From assembly GCA_050747525.1 (NCBI GenBank), contig JBOGOC010000086.1, forward strand, positions 25,679 to 89,678: DNA of 64,000 nucleotides, in the 5' to 3' direction. Position 1 is the first letter of the stretch, and each line of letters opens with the position of its first letter. The position numbers and the translations under genes were made by a program. Below the pieces are notes generated by a model that searched no databases, had not been told where the DNA came from, and worked only from the letters and a program-made list of their open reading frames with translations. The stretch is from JBOGOC01 sp050747525 (lineage in GTDB: Bacteria > Acidobacteriota > Polarisedimenticolia > JACPZX01 > DASXTC01). Positions 11,107-20,362 of the stretch are shown here, one piece after another.

Positions 11107-12546
11107 ATGCGCGTCCTGGTGATCGGAGGCGGCCCCGCTGGAGTCACCGCTGCCCTCAAGGCCGCGGAGCTCGGGGCCGATGTCACGCTCGTCGAGAGGC
11201 GTCGCGTGGGGGGCACAGCCCTGAACCAAGGTCCGGCGCCTGTGCGCACTCTGGCCCGTGCCGCGCGCCTCGTGCGGGACTGGAGCTCCTGGGAGAGCTT
11301 CGGTCTGCGCGGTCCGAAGCCCGTGGTGGACCTCGCCGCGACCCTGGCCAACGCCGAGCGGGTGGCTCGCTACGCGCACGATCGGAAGCGCGTTTCCGAT
11401 CACATCCGCGCCGTGGGAGTCACGCTCGTCGAGGAGGCCGGCGAGGCGCGCTTCCTCGACGCAGACACGGTCGGGACGGCGGACGGCCGGGCCTGGAGCG
11501 CGGACCGCGTGATCGTCGCCGTGGGCGGGCGAGCCGCGCGGCTTCCAATCCCGGGCGCCGAGCTGGCCCTGACCTTCGAGGATGTGCGGAGCCTCAGGGC
11601 CCTGCCCAACCGGGTCTGCGTCATCGGGGCGGCGGACACCGGCTGCCAGATCACCTCCATTCTGGCCGACTTCGGCTGCCAGGTCTCGCTCATCGAGTAT
11701 GCGCCCCGGATCGTGCCGCGAGCGGACGGCGATGTCTCCGCCGAGCTCGATAAAGCCTTCCGGGCGCGGGGCATCGAGGTCGTCACGAACGCGGGCGTCC
11801 AGCAGCTCGAGCCAGTCGGTGCAAGTGTGCGCATCGTCTACCGAAGTGGCGACGCGACGAGGAACGTGGAGGCCGACGCTGTCTTCTTCGCGGTGGGATG
11901 GCCCGGCAACGCGGACCTCATCGACGCCGCCGCGGCCGGTGTGGCGATCAGGCGCGGCTACGCGGTGGTCGACGACTACCTGCGCACGAGCGTTCCTCAC
12001 ATCTTCGCCGCCGGCGACGTCGACGGGCAGAGCATGCTGGTTTCGAGTGCCATGCTCGAGGGCCGCGTGGCAGCCGAGAACGCCGTGCTGGGGCCGCGCC
12101 GCAGGGTCGTCCACGAGATCGTCCCCGCCGGGAGCTTCACCGATCCCGAGTACGGCAGCGTGGGGCTCACCGAAGACCAGGCGCTCGCCCGGCACGAATG
12201 CGCGGTGGCCGTAGCCCGATACGAGTACCTGCTGCGGCCCGTCGCCGACGGTCAGCCGGAGGGCTTCTGCAAGCTGATCGTCGAGACCGGGCGGCGGCAG
12301 ATCGTCGGCGCCCATGTGCTCGGCGAGTACTCGGCCGAGGTGATCCAGATGGTCGCCGCCTGCATGGCGACGCGGATGCGCGTCGAGGAGGTGGCCGAGC
12401 TCCAGCTCGCCTTCCCGACCTTCACCGAGGGCGTCGGCATGGCCGCCCGGATGCTGGTGCGCCAGCTCGGAGTTCGCGCCATGCCCCAGCTCTGGAGCAG
12501 CCTGAGTGAGCCAGAGGCAAGCACCTTGACGGGGAAGATGGTATGA
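11107..12546 (+). CDS. FAD pyridine-nucleotide oxidoreductase lacking the redox cysteine pair
   Basis: Dihydrolipoamide-dehydrogenase/mercuric-reductase fold, 479 aa. FAD motif VIGGGPAGVTAA at the N-terminus, NAD(P) motif near VCVIGAADTGCQ, and second FAD motif (TSVPHIFAAGDVDG) are present, with a C-terminal dimerisation domain. Where this family normally has GGTCxNxGCxPxK, the sequence reads GGTALNQGPAPVRTL, so both redox-active cysteines are absent and disulfide chemistry is not possible at that site. It begins 10 nt after the dehydrogenase and overlaps the lactonase gene by 4 nt. It may pass electrons from NAD(P)H to a quinone or small acceptor, but the substrate cannot be read from sequence. 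Confidence 0.8.
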   Translation: MRVLVIGGGPAGVTAALKAAELGADVTLVERRRVGGTALNQGPAPVRTLARAARLVRDWSSWESFGLRGPKPVVDLAATLANAERVARYAHDRKRVSDHIRAVGVTLVEEAGEARFLDADTVGTADGRAWSADRVIVAVGGRAARLPIPGAELALTFEDVRSLRALPNRVCVIGAADTGCQITSILADFGCQVSLIEYAPRIVPRADGDVSAELDKAFRARGIEVVTNAGVQQLEPVGASVRIVYRSGDATRNVEADAVFFAVGWPGNADLIDAAAAGVAIRRGYAVVDDYLRTSVPHIFAAGDVDGQSMLVSSAMLEGRVAAENAVLGPRRRVVHEIVPAGSFTDPEYGSVGLTEDQALARHECAVAVARYEYLLRPVADGQPEGFCKLIVETGRRQIVGAHVLGEYSAEVIQMVAACMATRMRVEEVAELQLAFPTFTEGVGMAARMLVRQLGVRAMPQLWSSLSEPEASTLTGKMV

Positions 12547-13565
12547 GCGACGCGGCCCGTGCAGGAACATCATCTGATCCGCCGAGAGTAGAAAGACTCG
12601 ATCCCGCGCTGGATCGGCTGATCGAGCCCGATGCCATGGTCGAGGTCCTCGCGCAGGGCTTTGACTGGAGCGAAGGTCCGGTCTGGGTGAAGGACGGCGG
12701 CTTCCTCTTGTTCTCGGACGTCCCGCAGAACACGATCGTGAGGTGGAAGAAAGGCGAGGGCGCCCGGGAGTGGTTGAAGCCTTCGGGCTACACGGGCCGC
12801 GAGCCGCGCGGCGCGGAGCTCGGCTCCAACGGCCTGTTGATCGACCGCGAGGGGCGGCTGGTCCTCTGCCAGCATGGCGATCGGCGCATCGCGCGCATGG
12901 AGGCGCCGCTGTCCGCGCCCGCGCCGCGGTTCTCGACCCTGGCGGTTCGGTGCGAGGGAGCGCGTTTGAACAGCCCGAACGACGCCGTGTTCCATCCGAA
13001 CGGCGACCTCTATTTCACCGATCCTCCGTACGGGCTCGTGAAACAGTTCGAAGACCCGGCGCGCGAGCTTGCCTACCAGGGTGTCTTTCGAAGGCATCGC
13101 GACGGCGCGGTGAGCCTGCTCACGCGGGACATGACGAGACCGAACGGGCTGGGCTTCTCGCCCGACGAGAAGACGCTGTACGTCTCGCAGTCCGATCCGG
13201 CCGCGCCCATCTGGCGGGCGTTCGACGTGCGTCCGGACGGTTCGCTGGGAACGAGCCGCATTCTGTTCGATGCAGGCTCGCTGGCGAAGACTCGCCGCGG
13301 TCTGCCCGATGGGCTGAAAGTCGATACGGAGGGCAACCTGTTCGCGACAGGTCCGGGCGGCGTCCTGATCCTGACACCCGAGGGCAGGCATCTGGGGACG
13401 ATCCTTACCGGGCAGGCCACCGGGAACTGCGCGTTCGGGGACGATGGCCGTACCCTTTACATCACCGCCCACATGCACTTGATGCGCGTCCGGCTGAAGG
13501 CGACAGGGCTAGGCTTCCAGGTTCCGTTCGACTCGAACGGATCGCGCCGCAAGCCCGTGCAATGA
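12543..13565 (+). CDS. SMP-30/gluconolactonase family lactonase
   Basis: Six-bladed propeller hydrolase of 340 aa that opens sugar lactones, probably the glucono-lactone made by the dehydrogenase two genes upstream. Metal-site landmarks are visible: WSEGPVW (Glu ligand, about residue 40), NSPNDAV (Asn) and GLGFSPDEKTLYVSQSD (Asp). The start overlaps the preceding gene by ATGA, and its own stop overlaps the next start by ATGA, so the operon is translationally coupled. No signal peptide is seen, so it is probably cytoplasmic. Confidence 0.85.
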   Translation: MSDAARAGTSSDPPRVERLDPALDRLIEPDAMVEVLAQGFDWSEGPVWVKDGGFLLFSDVPQNTIVRWKKGEGAREWLKPSGYTGREPRGAELGSNGLLIDREGRLVLCQHGDRRIARMEAPLSAPAPRFSTLAVRCEGARLNSPNDAVFHPNGDLYFTDPPYGLVKQFEDPARELAYQGVFRRHRDGAVSLLTRDMTRPNGLGFSPDEKTLYVSQSDPAAPIWRAFDVRPDGSLGTSRILFDAGSLAKTRRGLPDGLKVDTEGNLFATGPGGVLILTPEGRHLGTILTGQATGNCAFGDDGRTLYITAHMHLMRVRLKATGLGFQVPFDSNGSRRKPVQ

Positions 13566-15301
13566 GCAACGTGCGTCCCGGCCCCGTGCCGGAAGGGATC
13601 CTCCGCCGCTTCACGCGCGGCAAGGAGCATCCCCGAGGGATTGTCTGGTTCGGAGCGCGCTCGTTCTGGGGACATCTGCGGCACCTCATCGCCTCGGCGA
13701 TCGCCGCCAACAGCCTCGACTCGCGCGACTGGATGACCCCGGACGAGCCACGGGCCTTGCTGGCCCGGATCGCCGCGCTGCTGGGAGGCGATCCCGAGGC
13801 ACCGACCCTGATAGATGCGATCCGGCGCGACCTCTACATCGATTACGTCGCGGACACGGGAGACGACGTGTCCGTGAGCCGCGCGGTGGCACGCCTCGTG
13901 TTCGCGCGGTACGAGCTGCCGGATCCGGATAGGTCCGGAATGTTCGTGACCGTCCCGCGCGGCGAGATCCTGCTGTTCGGCGGCGACACGGCCTACCCGG
14001 TGGCCACGGCGCAGGAGCTCATGAATCGCGTGATCGCGCCCTGGAATCAGGTGCTGCAGGCGCTGCCGGACGACGGGCGGCGCCGCGTCCTGCTCGGAGT
14101 CCCAGGCAACCACGACTGGTACGACGGCCTCGACGGGTTCGGCCGCATGTTCCGCCGGCCGGCGCCCGGCGTGTCCGCCCGGCCCAGCGCCAGGGGCATC
14201 TCACAGAAGATGCTCGAGCAGTCCGCGGAGTGGGCGCGGCAATTCTTCCGGGGCGGAAAAGTCGAGAAGCCCGAAGCCCTCGTGCTCTCGGGCTACGCGG
14301 CCGTGCAGAACGCGAGCTACTTCGCCTTGCCCCTCGCGCCCGCCATCGAGATGCTGGGCGTCGATCGCCAGCTCACGACCACCGACTCACGTCAGACCGA
14401 GTTTCTCGGCCACTACTATCAGTCGCACCCCGACTCGGCCACCCTCGCAGTGCTTCCCGATCCCGTCTTTCACTTCGGCGACCCCAGCAAGACTGGCACC
14501 CAGATGGTCGAGTGCCTGCACCTCGATCTGCTGAGCCGCGAGACATTCATCCTGACCGGAGACGTTCACCACTACGAGCGCCTCGAATCGGAGAAAACCC
14601 TGCACGTCATCGCGGGCGGTGGAGGCGCATTCCTTCACCCCGCCCGCATCGCCAAAGGAGGCATGCCCCCCACGGTCTCGTGGCCGGGGGCCGCGCAGTC
14701 GCGCGCGCTGCTGCGCCAGGTCCCCTGGAAGCTCTTTCTGGGTCGATCCGGCTTCCTTCCTCATCTTGGCTTCATGGCTCTGTTCGCTCTGGCGTATCTG
14801 CTCAGCGAGGTGCTTCATGTGCGCGTTGGCGTGGCCGTCTCGGCGTCGATCCTGACCACGCTGCTCGTCGGTGGCCTCTACGCCTTCATCGGCGGGGTCG
14901 TGCGCAGGCCGTCGGTGCTTCCCATCGCGCTCGGCGCGGCCCTGGTCACCGTCTCTCTTTCGATCGGAGGCACCCTGTTCCTCGACGGGCTCCTCGAGAG
15001 GCTGGGGCCGTCGGAGCTGCTGGGCTTTGCCCTGAGTCTCGGCACGTTCGTCATCGGCGTCTGGGCCGGCACGCTCGTCTTCGGGGGCTATCTGGTGCTG
15101 CTGACTTTGCTGGGCTACGAGAACACGCAGGCCTTCACGGTGCTGGATCACCCGGGGTTCAAGCACTTCGTGCGCCTGCGGGTGCGCGCCGACGGCCGCG
15201 GCATCGACGGATGGTGCATCGGCGCCGCGGACCCTCTTGGCGACGGCGGCAAGCCCGTGCTCGTCGATCGTTTCAGCTGGCGGCCTTTCGATGGCCGCTG
15301 A
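13562..15301 (+). CDS. Membrane-anchored metallophosphoesterase
   Basis: 579 aa. An N-terminal calcineurin-like phosphoesterase domain carries FGGDTAYP (about 140), GVPGNHDWYDG (about 180) and LTGDVHHYERLE (about 320), the metal-binding blocks of the superfamily; a further GGGGAFLHP motif follows. From about residue 400 there are four hydrophobic segments that should anchor it in the inner membrane, then a short soluble tail. The start is the ATG overlapping the lactonase stop; the frame stays open far upstream, but that part is out-of-frame reading of the lactonase. Substrate is unknown. Confidence 0.8.
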   Translation: MSNVRPGPVPEGILRRFTRGKEHPRGIVWFGARSFWGHLRHLIASAIAANSLDSRDWMTPDEPRALLARIAALLGGDPEAPTLIDAIRRDLYIDYVADTGDDVSVSRAVARLVFARYELPDPDRSGMFVTVPRGEILLFGGDTAYPVATAQELMNRVIAPWNQVLQALPDDGRRRVLLGVPGNHDWYDGLDGFGRMFRRPAPGVSARPSARGISQKMLEQSAEWARQFFRGGKVEKPEALVLSGYAAVQNASYFALPLAPAIEMLGVDRQLTTTDSRQTEFLGHYYQSHPDSATLAVLPDPVFHFGDPSKTGTQMVECLHLDLLSRETFILTGDVHHYERLESEKTLHVIAGGGGAFLHPARIAKGGMPPTVSWPGAAQSRALLRQVPWKLFLGRSGFLPHLGFMALFALAYLLSEVLHVRVGVAVSASILTTLLVGGLYAFIGGVVRRPSVLPIALGAALVTVSLSIGGTLFLDGLLERLGPSELLGFALSLGTFVIGVWAGTLVFGGYLVLLTLLGYENTQAFTVLDHPGFKHFVRLRVRADGRGIDGWCIGAADPLGDGGKPVLVDRFSWRPFDGR

Positions 15302-16553
15302 CGACCAGGCCGTCGAGCTGCTGCTTCGCTTCGCGCGCTCGGCGCACGAGGCCGGCGGCTACCCGGCGAACGAGCTGGAGCCGCGGATCGTCGAGCTGGC
15401 GCGGGCGCTCGGACTGAGCTCGGTGCAGGCGTCCGCGACGCCGACGTCCGTGGAGCTCACCGTGGGGTCGATCCCCCATCAGCATGTGTACTCGCTGCGC
15501 GTCCAGCCGCATCCCGTCGACCTGCACGCCATCGACCGGCTCGACGCGATCGTCGCAGCGGTGGCCGCCGGCCGTCTCGATTGTCGCGGCGCGCTCGAGG
15601 AGATCGATGAGCTCGGCCGGCACCCTCTGCGCCGCCCGGACTGGCTCCTGGCCCTGACATCCGGCGTGGTCGCCGCCGCTCTGGCGCCGATCCTCGGCGG
15701 CGGCTGGCGCGAGTCGGTGGGCGCCGCCATGGTGGGGCTGGCGGTCGGCGTCCTGACCCGCGTCGTGCTCCGCAGCGAGCGAGCCAGGACACTGGCCACG
15801 CCGCTCGGGGCTTTCCTCGCGAGCTTCCTGGCCTGCCTGCTCGCCGTGGAGGGCTTCGACATCGCGGTCACCAACGTCACCCTGGCGGCGCTCGTCGCGT
15901 TTCTGCCCGGCATGTCCATGGCGATCGGCATGCGCGAGCTGGCGACCCATCACCTTCAGGCCGGCCTGGCCAACTCGGCGAATGCGCTGGTGCAGCTGGT
16001 CGGCCTCGCGTTCGGAGTCGGCGTCGGCAGGTCAATGGCGACGAGCTGGCTGGGCACGATTCCGGTCAACATCCCCGATCCGTTCCCGCACGGCGTGGAC
16101 ATCGCCGCGGCCGCGGTCGTCGGGCTGGCCTTCGTCGTGACGCTTCGTGCGCCGGCACGCGATGCGATCTGGACGTGCAGCGCGGCGGTGCTGGCCATCG
16201 TGGCCAACCTCGTCGCGACCAGGTTTCTGGGCGGCATCGCGGGAGTCTTCGTGGCGGCGCTCGTGGTCGGTCTCGCCGGCAACGTCGTCGCGCGCCGGCT
16301 GCACCGCTCGCCCCTCCCCTTCATCGTGCCCGGATCGCTGATGCTCGTGCCCGGGGGCATCGGCTATCAGAGCGCCGCCAGCCTCCTTGCCGACCAGACT
16401 CTGACAGGCATCGACACCGCCTTCGATGCCATCGTGATCCTGCTGGCCATCGCCTACGGGCTGGTCGCCTCGACCGTGCTCATGCCGGATCGGCCGGCGG
16501 CGTCACCCGGCCGTGAGGGCTCATGGTCGGGACAGCCCGTGGAGGCTCCCTGA
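15291..16553 (+). CDS. ThrE-family threonine/serine exporter-like protein
   Basis: 420 aa from the ATG at 15291, which overlaps the phosphoesterase by 11 nt. The N-terminal about 120 residues form the soluble ThrE (DUF1212) domain (LLLRFARSAHEAGGYPANELEPR...). About ten hydrophobic segments follow, with conserved-looking loops FLPGMSMAIGMRELATHH and VPGSLMLVPGGIGYQSA, matching the fused two-part ThrE architecture. It probably exports small amino acids or related solutes at the inner membrane. Its link to the glucose genes is unclear. Last gene of the operon; it ends 9 bp from the convergent next gene. Confidence 0.8.
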   Translation: MAADDQAVELLLRFARSAHEAGGYPANELEPRIVELARALGLSSVQASATPTSVELTVGSIPHQHVYSLRVQPHPVDLHAIDRLDAIVAAVAAGRLDCRGALEEIDELGRHPLRRPDWLLALTSGVVAAALAPILGGGWRESVGAAMVGLAVGVLTRVVLRSERARTLATPLGAFLASFLACLLAVEGFDIAVTNVTLAALVAFLPGMSMAIGMRELATHHLQAGLANSANALVQLVGLAFGVGVGRSMATSWLGTIPVNIPDPFPHGVDIAAAAVVGLAFVVTLRAPARDAIWTCSAAVLAIVANLVATRFLGGIAGVFVAALVVGLAGNVVARRLHRSPLPFIVPGSLMLVPGGIGYQSAASLLADQTLTGIDTAFDAIVILLAIAYGLVASTVLMPDRPAASPGREGSWSGQPVEAP

Positions 16554-16561
16554 ATACGGCG

Positions 16562-18976
16562 CTATTCCGCGCGCCGCGGGAAGAGAGCGCTGATCATCGC
16601 CCCGGTGTGGCCGCGCCAGAAGCTCCATCCGGTCCCCTCGGGGCGCTCGCCGCCCGAGGGCCGGTGCCCCCGCTCGCGCAGCAATCCCCACAGCTCGCGA
16701 TTGCCCTGGGCGGTGTCCCAGGCTTCGCGCGAGGAGCGCGTGTCGTACGTGCCCCATCCCAGGAAGACCACCAGCGGCTGCTTGTCGGCGGAAGGGACCT
16801 GCGTCTCGTAGTCCCTGCGGCCGATCACGAAGGGAGAGAGGCCGCCGAGGCGCTGGAAGAGCGCGGGGTGCTTCAGCACGCAGGCCAGCGCTTCGCTCGC
16901 GCCGCCACCCGCGCCGACCGACGCCCGCGCCATGGGCTGAGCGACGGTCCGGTACCGCTCGTCGACCTTCGGCACCAGCTCGGTCGCGACCATCTCCACG
17001 TACGGATCGACCTGCCAGTATTCCCACGGATTCTCGGGATCGGGCATGACGAACACGGCGATGAGCGGGTCCACCTCCGTGCCGATCAGCCTGTCGAGAA
17101 GGTTCTTCATGTCCCCCTTCTCGAGCGCCGCCTTGCCGTCGTGCACGTAGAGGGTCGGGTAGCGGGTGTCGCTCCGCGTGGCGTAGCCGGCCGGCAGATA
17201 GATCTCGGCGGTCCGCTTCTTCTCCTTCCCGCCGATGCGGCTCGTGAACTCCAGCGTCTCCAGCTTTCCCTGGCGGGCCGCCTCGGCGGGTGCCGCCTGG
17301 GGCAGCGTGCGCCACGCCGGCATCGCCAGCAGCGAGATATCCCCGAAGGCGCCCGACCCCTTGCGGGAATTGCGCGGGTCGGCGGCAGGCTTCTCGTAGT
17401 CGACGATGTATCCATAGGTCACGGACGCGTCGGGCTCGAGCCGCATCGAGTAGTGGAACAGGTCGCTCCCGGCGAGCCGCTGCATCGGGTCCTCGCGCGA
17501 CTCTCCCAGCATGTCGCCCACGATGGCGACGTCGGTCCCCTTGCCCCGGTAGACGAAGTGGACCGCTCCATCGCTCTCGACGATCGGAAACGAGGTCTGC
17601 TTCTTGAAGTACGCGTCGACGGCCGCGGCCTTGTCGGGCGCCTTCTCCGCCTCGGCCAGGAACCGGCCGAAGCCGGTGTTCTGAACCCAGCTCCCGGCGA
17701 TGGTCACGGCAGGCGCCGCCGCCCGGGACACCACGTCGATCCGCGCGAGGTGCGCCATGCTGCGCGCGAACAGATGCCCGTCCGCGTAGGCCACGGCCGA
17801 CCAGGCATGCTCGTCGAACAGGCTCATGCGGGCGAGCTCCTTGTAGCCGGCGGGCGAGGCTTCGGCGATGTGGAGCGTCCCCTGCTTGGTCAGGATCACC
17901 AGGTGCCCGCCCACCAGGGTGACGAAGCCGTCGCCCGCCTCGCGCGACTTCCACTTCGCTTCACCGGTCGCGGCGTCCACGCAGGTCAGGATCAGGCCGG
18001 TCACGCCGTAGATGTGGCCATCGTGATAGACGGGGATGACGTAGGTGCCGCGGATCGAGTTCTTCGTCCAGAGCTCGCTGACCTGGTACGTCCCTCCCGC
18101 GCCGGGCGCGACGCGGATCATGGTGGAGGAGTCCTGCTTGTTCGTCAGCAGGAACCGCCCGTCGCCGGCGGGGACGGGGATGAGCTTCTGGCCTCCCATG
18201 GCGCTCTCGTCGCCCTTGTGCTCGTAGCTCCACAGCAGCTTGCCGGTGCCGGGCTCGAGCCCCCAGAGCGTCTTGCTGCCAGCCGCCACGACCTGCGACC
18301 GCCCGCCGATGGTGGCCGCAATCGGTGAGTGGTAGTGGATCTCGTCGTTTCCTGCCGACCAGAGGAGCTTGCCGTCACCTGCCTGGAAGGCGGCAATGGC
18401 CTTTCCCTCACCCGCTCCGATCTCGACGACCAGGGTCGTGTTCAACAGGATGGGCGAGCTGGTGAATCCGTAGAAGGGAGACTTCGCGCCCATCTCGGCG
18501 ACCAGGTCCTTCGTCCAGGCTGCCTTGCCGGTGGCCACGTCGAGGGCGAACAGGACGCCTCGCGGACTGAGCCCGAAGAGCCGCCCCGCCCCCAGCGCCG
18601 GAGAAGAGACGGGCCCGTCGTGGGATCCGTCGTGCCCCTTGTACACGTCCTCGATGCGATACCGCCACAGCTCGTCGCCCGTCTTCTGATCGAAGCCTGC
18701 GGCGAAGTTGCCTTCGGCCGTCGAGAACATGGCGAAGACGCGTCCGTCCCCCGCGGCGAGCACCGAGTAGCCGGAGCCGAGGCTGCGCTTCCACGCGAGC
18801 GCAGCCGCCACCGAGTCGCCGGCCACCGCCAGCTTCGCGTCACGAACCGCCCCGTCGTAGCCCGGCCCCAGCATGCCGGGCCAGCTGGATGAGGCGGCCT
18901 CCGCCCGGGCCGGGAGGGCGAGCAGAGTGAGAACCATGAGAGCGACGGTCGGAACGATGGCGTTTTGGCGGGGCAT
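16562..18976 (-). CDS. Exported PQQ-type beta-propeller fused to a degenerate esterase domain
   Basis: 804 aa. The ATG at 18976 follows AGGAG at good spacing and opens a signal peptide (MPRQNAIVPTVALMVLTLLA). Residues about 25-430 contain repeated PQQ-enzyme-like blades (GFDQKTGDELWRYRIED, ALDVATGKAAWTKDL, GLEPGTGKLLWSYE, CVDAATGEAKWKS). A central linker resembles a carbohydrate-binding or E-set domain (about 470-540). The C-terminal about 240 residues match the enterochelin-esterase/esterase-D fold (PTLYVHDGKAAL, GHTGAMISALFP), but the nucleophile elbow reads SVGAGGGAS where GxSxG is expected. The esterase is probably not catalytic by the usual serine route. Confidence 0.8.
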   Translation of the reverse strand: MPRQNAIVPTVALMVLTLLALPARAEAASSSWPGMLGPGYDGAVRDAKLAVAGDSVAAALAWKRSLGSGYSVLAAGDGRVFAMFSTAEGNFAAGFDQKTGDELWRYRIEDVYKGHDGSHDGPVSSPALGAGRLFGLSPRGVLFALDVATGKAAWTKDLVAEMGAKSPFYGFTSSPILLNTTLVVEIGAGEGKAIAAFQAGDGKLLWSAGNDEIHYHSPIAATIGGRSQVVAAGSKTLWGLEPGTGKLLWSYEHKGDESAMGGQKLIPVPAGDGRFLLTNKQDSSTMIRVAPGAGGTYQVSELWTKNSIRGTYVIPVYHDGHIYGVTGLILTCVDAATGEAKWKSREAGDGFVTLVGGHLVILTKQGTLHIAEASPAGYKELARMSLFDEHAWSAVAYADGHLFARSMAHLARIDVVSRAAAPAVTIAGSWVQNTGFGRFLAEAEKAPDKAAAVDAYFKKQTSFPIVESDGAVHFVYRGKGTDVAIVGDMLGESREDPMQRLAGSDLFHYSMRLEPDASVTYGYIVDYEKPAADPRNSRKGSGAFGDISLLAMPAWRTLPQAAPAEAARQGKLETLEFTSRIGGKEKKRTAEIYLPAGYATRSDTRYPTLYVHDGKAALEKGDMKNLLDRLIGTEVDPLIAVFVMPDPENPWEYWQVDPYVEMVATELVPKVDERYRTVAQPMARASVGAGGGASEALACVLKHPALFQRLGGLSPFVIGRRDYETQVPSADKQPLVVFLGWGTYDTRSSREAWDTAQGNRELWGLLRERGHRPSGGERPEGTGWSFWRGHTGAMISALFPRRAE

Positions 18977-19065
18977 GTCGATCTCCTGCAAGAGGTTGGC
19001 CGGATCAGGGAGCGGCTGATTCTACCACGCGTCGACGAACCTCTATGCCCCGGACGCCTTGCCCG

Positions 19066-19124
19066 GGAAGGCAGTGCGCCGTGAGGCCGGGGATGTCCCC
19101 GGCATCACGTCACCGCTGCCTTCC
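19066..19124. repeat. Nested intergenic inverted repeat
   Basis: Three nested stems: outer GGAAGGCAG/CTGCCTTCC (19066-19074 with 19116-19124), middle CGTGA/TCACG, inner GCCGGGGA/TCCCCGGC. It lies between the stop of the BON-domain gene and the next minus-strand gene. No T-tract follows on either strand, so it is not a textbook terminator. It could be a Rho-assisted 3' structure or a small mobile palindrome. Confidence 0.6.
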
Positions 19125-19141
19125 GTTCGGTGCGTTGAACG

Positions 19142-20212
19142 TTACGGCTTTGCGGCGTTCAGAGTCGCAACCTTCAGCTCGTTACGGATCGATCGGACGC
19201 CCGTCACGGATCGGGCGACGTAGACGGCAGAGAGGTTTCTCTGCCAGGTGGGCACCGTGCCAGTCAGCCGCACGACGCCGTTCTTCACCTCGACGGTGAT
19301 GTTGGCATGTTCCTGATCACCATGGTCTTTCAGGGCCAGCTTCACGCCCTCCTGGATCTCCTCATCGCGTGCCTGGACCATATCGTGCTTCGCGGGTGAC
19401 ACCACCTCGATCTGGTTCTTCACGTTCTTCACGCCGGTCACCTTTCGAGCGATCTCGGCAGCGGCTGATTTTGACTCCTGAGAGGGAGCCACGCCGAACA
19501 GAGTCACGACCCCGTCACGGCTATCGACGTTGATGTCGGTGGCCGGGGTGCGGGAGTCAGCGGCCAGTTTCATCTTGGTGGCGGACGTGATCCACAGGTC
19601 ACTGGTGACTTCGCCGACGTTGCGCTTGCCGTTGGCAGCCGTGGTGGTCTCATCCGTCCTGAAGTCCTCGTCGGAGAGCGTGTCGGGGACGTCCATCTCG
19701 GATGTGACGCGGAACACGCCAGGCTGGCTGGACGCGTAGTAGAGGGCGCGCTGGCTATCGTCAAGGGACGATGCCTTGCCGGCCAGCAGAACCACACCTT
19801 GGTCGACTGACTTCACGGACAGGCTGCTGTTGTCCAATGAACGGTCGGCCTTCATGCGCTTCTCGACGTCCATTTTGATGCGGTCGTCGGAAACCTTCAT
19901 CATCGTCGGGGTCTTGGCAGGCGAGGCAACCTGAAGCAGGTTCCGCACGTCCTTCACCCCCTCGATCTTGCCGACTTCTTCCGCCGCGCGCGCTTTTTCC
20001 TTCTCGTCATGCACCGTGCCGTACAGCGTCACGCGTCCATTGATTGTGTCCACGTTGATAGCCGTGCCCTTGACGTCCTGGGCGAGGTAGAGCGCGGTCT
20101 TCGACTTCATCGTGATCCAGGCATCGGGACGTGAATGGCCGAACGCGGCGGCCGGCAGGAATAGAGCGGCCGCGGCGAATAGGGCATACGTGAGCAAGCG
20201 TTTCTTATGCAT
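19142..20212 (-). CDS. Four-BON-domain exported envelope protein
   Basis: 356 aa from the ATG at 20212, which has GGAG at the right distance and begins a signal peptide (MHKKRLLTYALFAAAALFLPAAAFG). Four BON domains follow, each with the usual alpha-beta pattern ending in a hydrophobic-G-V-hydrophobic core: about 30-95 (NGRVTLYGTVHDEKEK), 110-180 (QGVVLLAGKASSLDD), 205-270 (DGVVTLFGVAPSQES), 285-350 (NGVVRLTGTVPTWQR). BON proteins (OsmY-like) stabilise the envelope in osmotic or other stress, in the periplasm or at the outer membrane. Regulatory element A lies 42 bp upstream. Confidence 0.85.
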   Translation of the reverse strand: MHKKRLLTYALFAAAALFLPAAAFGHSRPDAWITMKSKTALYLAQDVKGTAINVDTINGRVTLYGTVHDEKEKARAAEEVGKIEGVKDVRNLLQVASPAKTPTMMKVSDDRIKMDVEKRMKADRSLDNSSLSVKSVDQGVVLLAGKASSLDDSQRALYYASSQPGVFRVTSEMDVPDTLSDEDFRTDETTTAANGKRNVGEVTSDLWITSATKMKLAADSRTPATDINVDSRDGVVTLFGVAPSQESKSAAAEIARKVTGVKNVKNQIEVVSPAKHDMVQARDEEIQEGVKLALKDHGDQEHANITVEVKNGVVRLTGTVPTWQRNLSAVYVARSVTGVRSIRNELKVATLNAAKP

Positions 20213-20253
20213 GGGAATCTCCATCAGAGTGTCCATCGTTTCGATTCTGTGCC

Positions 20254-20324
20254 TCTCAGGTTCACACAGGGCGGAGAGGCGGTATGTCCGTCCACACCTG
20301 GATCTGGTCGTGAGAATCCCTGAC
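20254..20324 (-). promoter_or_regulatory. Stress-island promoter element A
   Basis: Read on the minus strand from 20324: GTCAGGGATTCTCA, a second box TCCAGGTG ending at position 30, TGGACGGAC, 15 nt, then CCTGTGTGA. Spacing is identical to copies B-G. It lies upstream of the BON-domain gene. The CGGAC and GTGTGA boxes are 18 bp apart and could be -35/-10. The two CAGG boxes could bind an activator. That assignment is inference. Confidence 0.75.
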
Positions 20325-20362
20325 ATCCCGAGAGGGACCGAATGCGGTGCAAAGGCTGCGGC

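Noticed and set aside
11062..12573. Minus-strand open frame of 503 codons opposite the flavoprotein
   Set aside because: Antisense shadow; the plus strand carries FAD and NAD(P) motifs and overlaps neighbours by 4 nt as an operon gene.
20254..20324. Sigma-54 promoter interpretation of the repeated element
   Set aside because: No TGGCAC-N5-TTGC arrangement is present in any of the copies.
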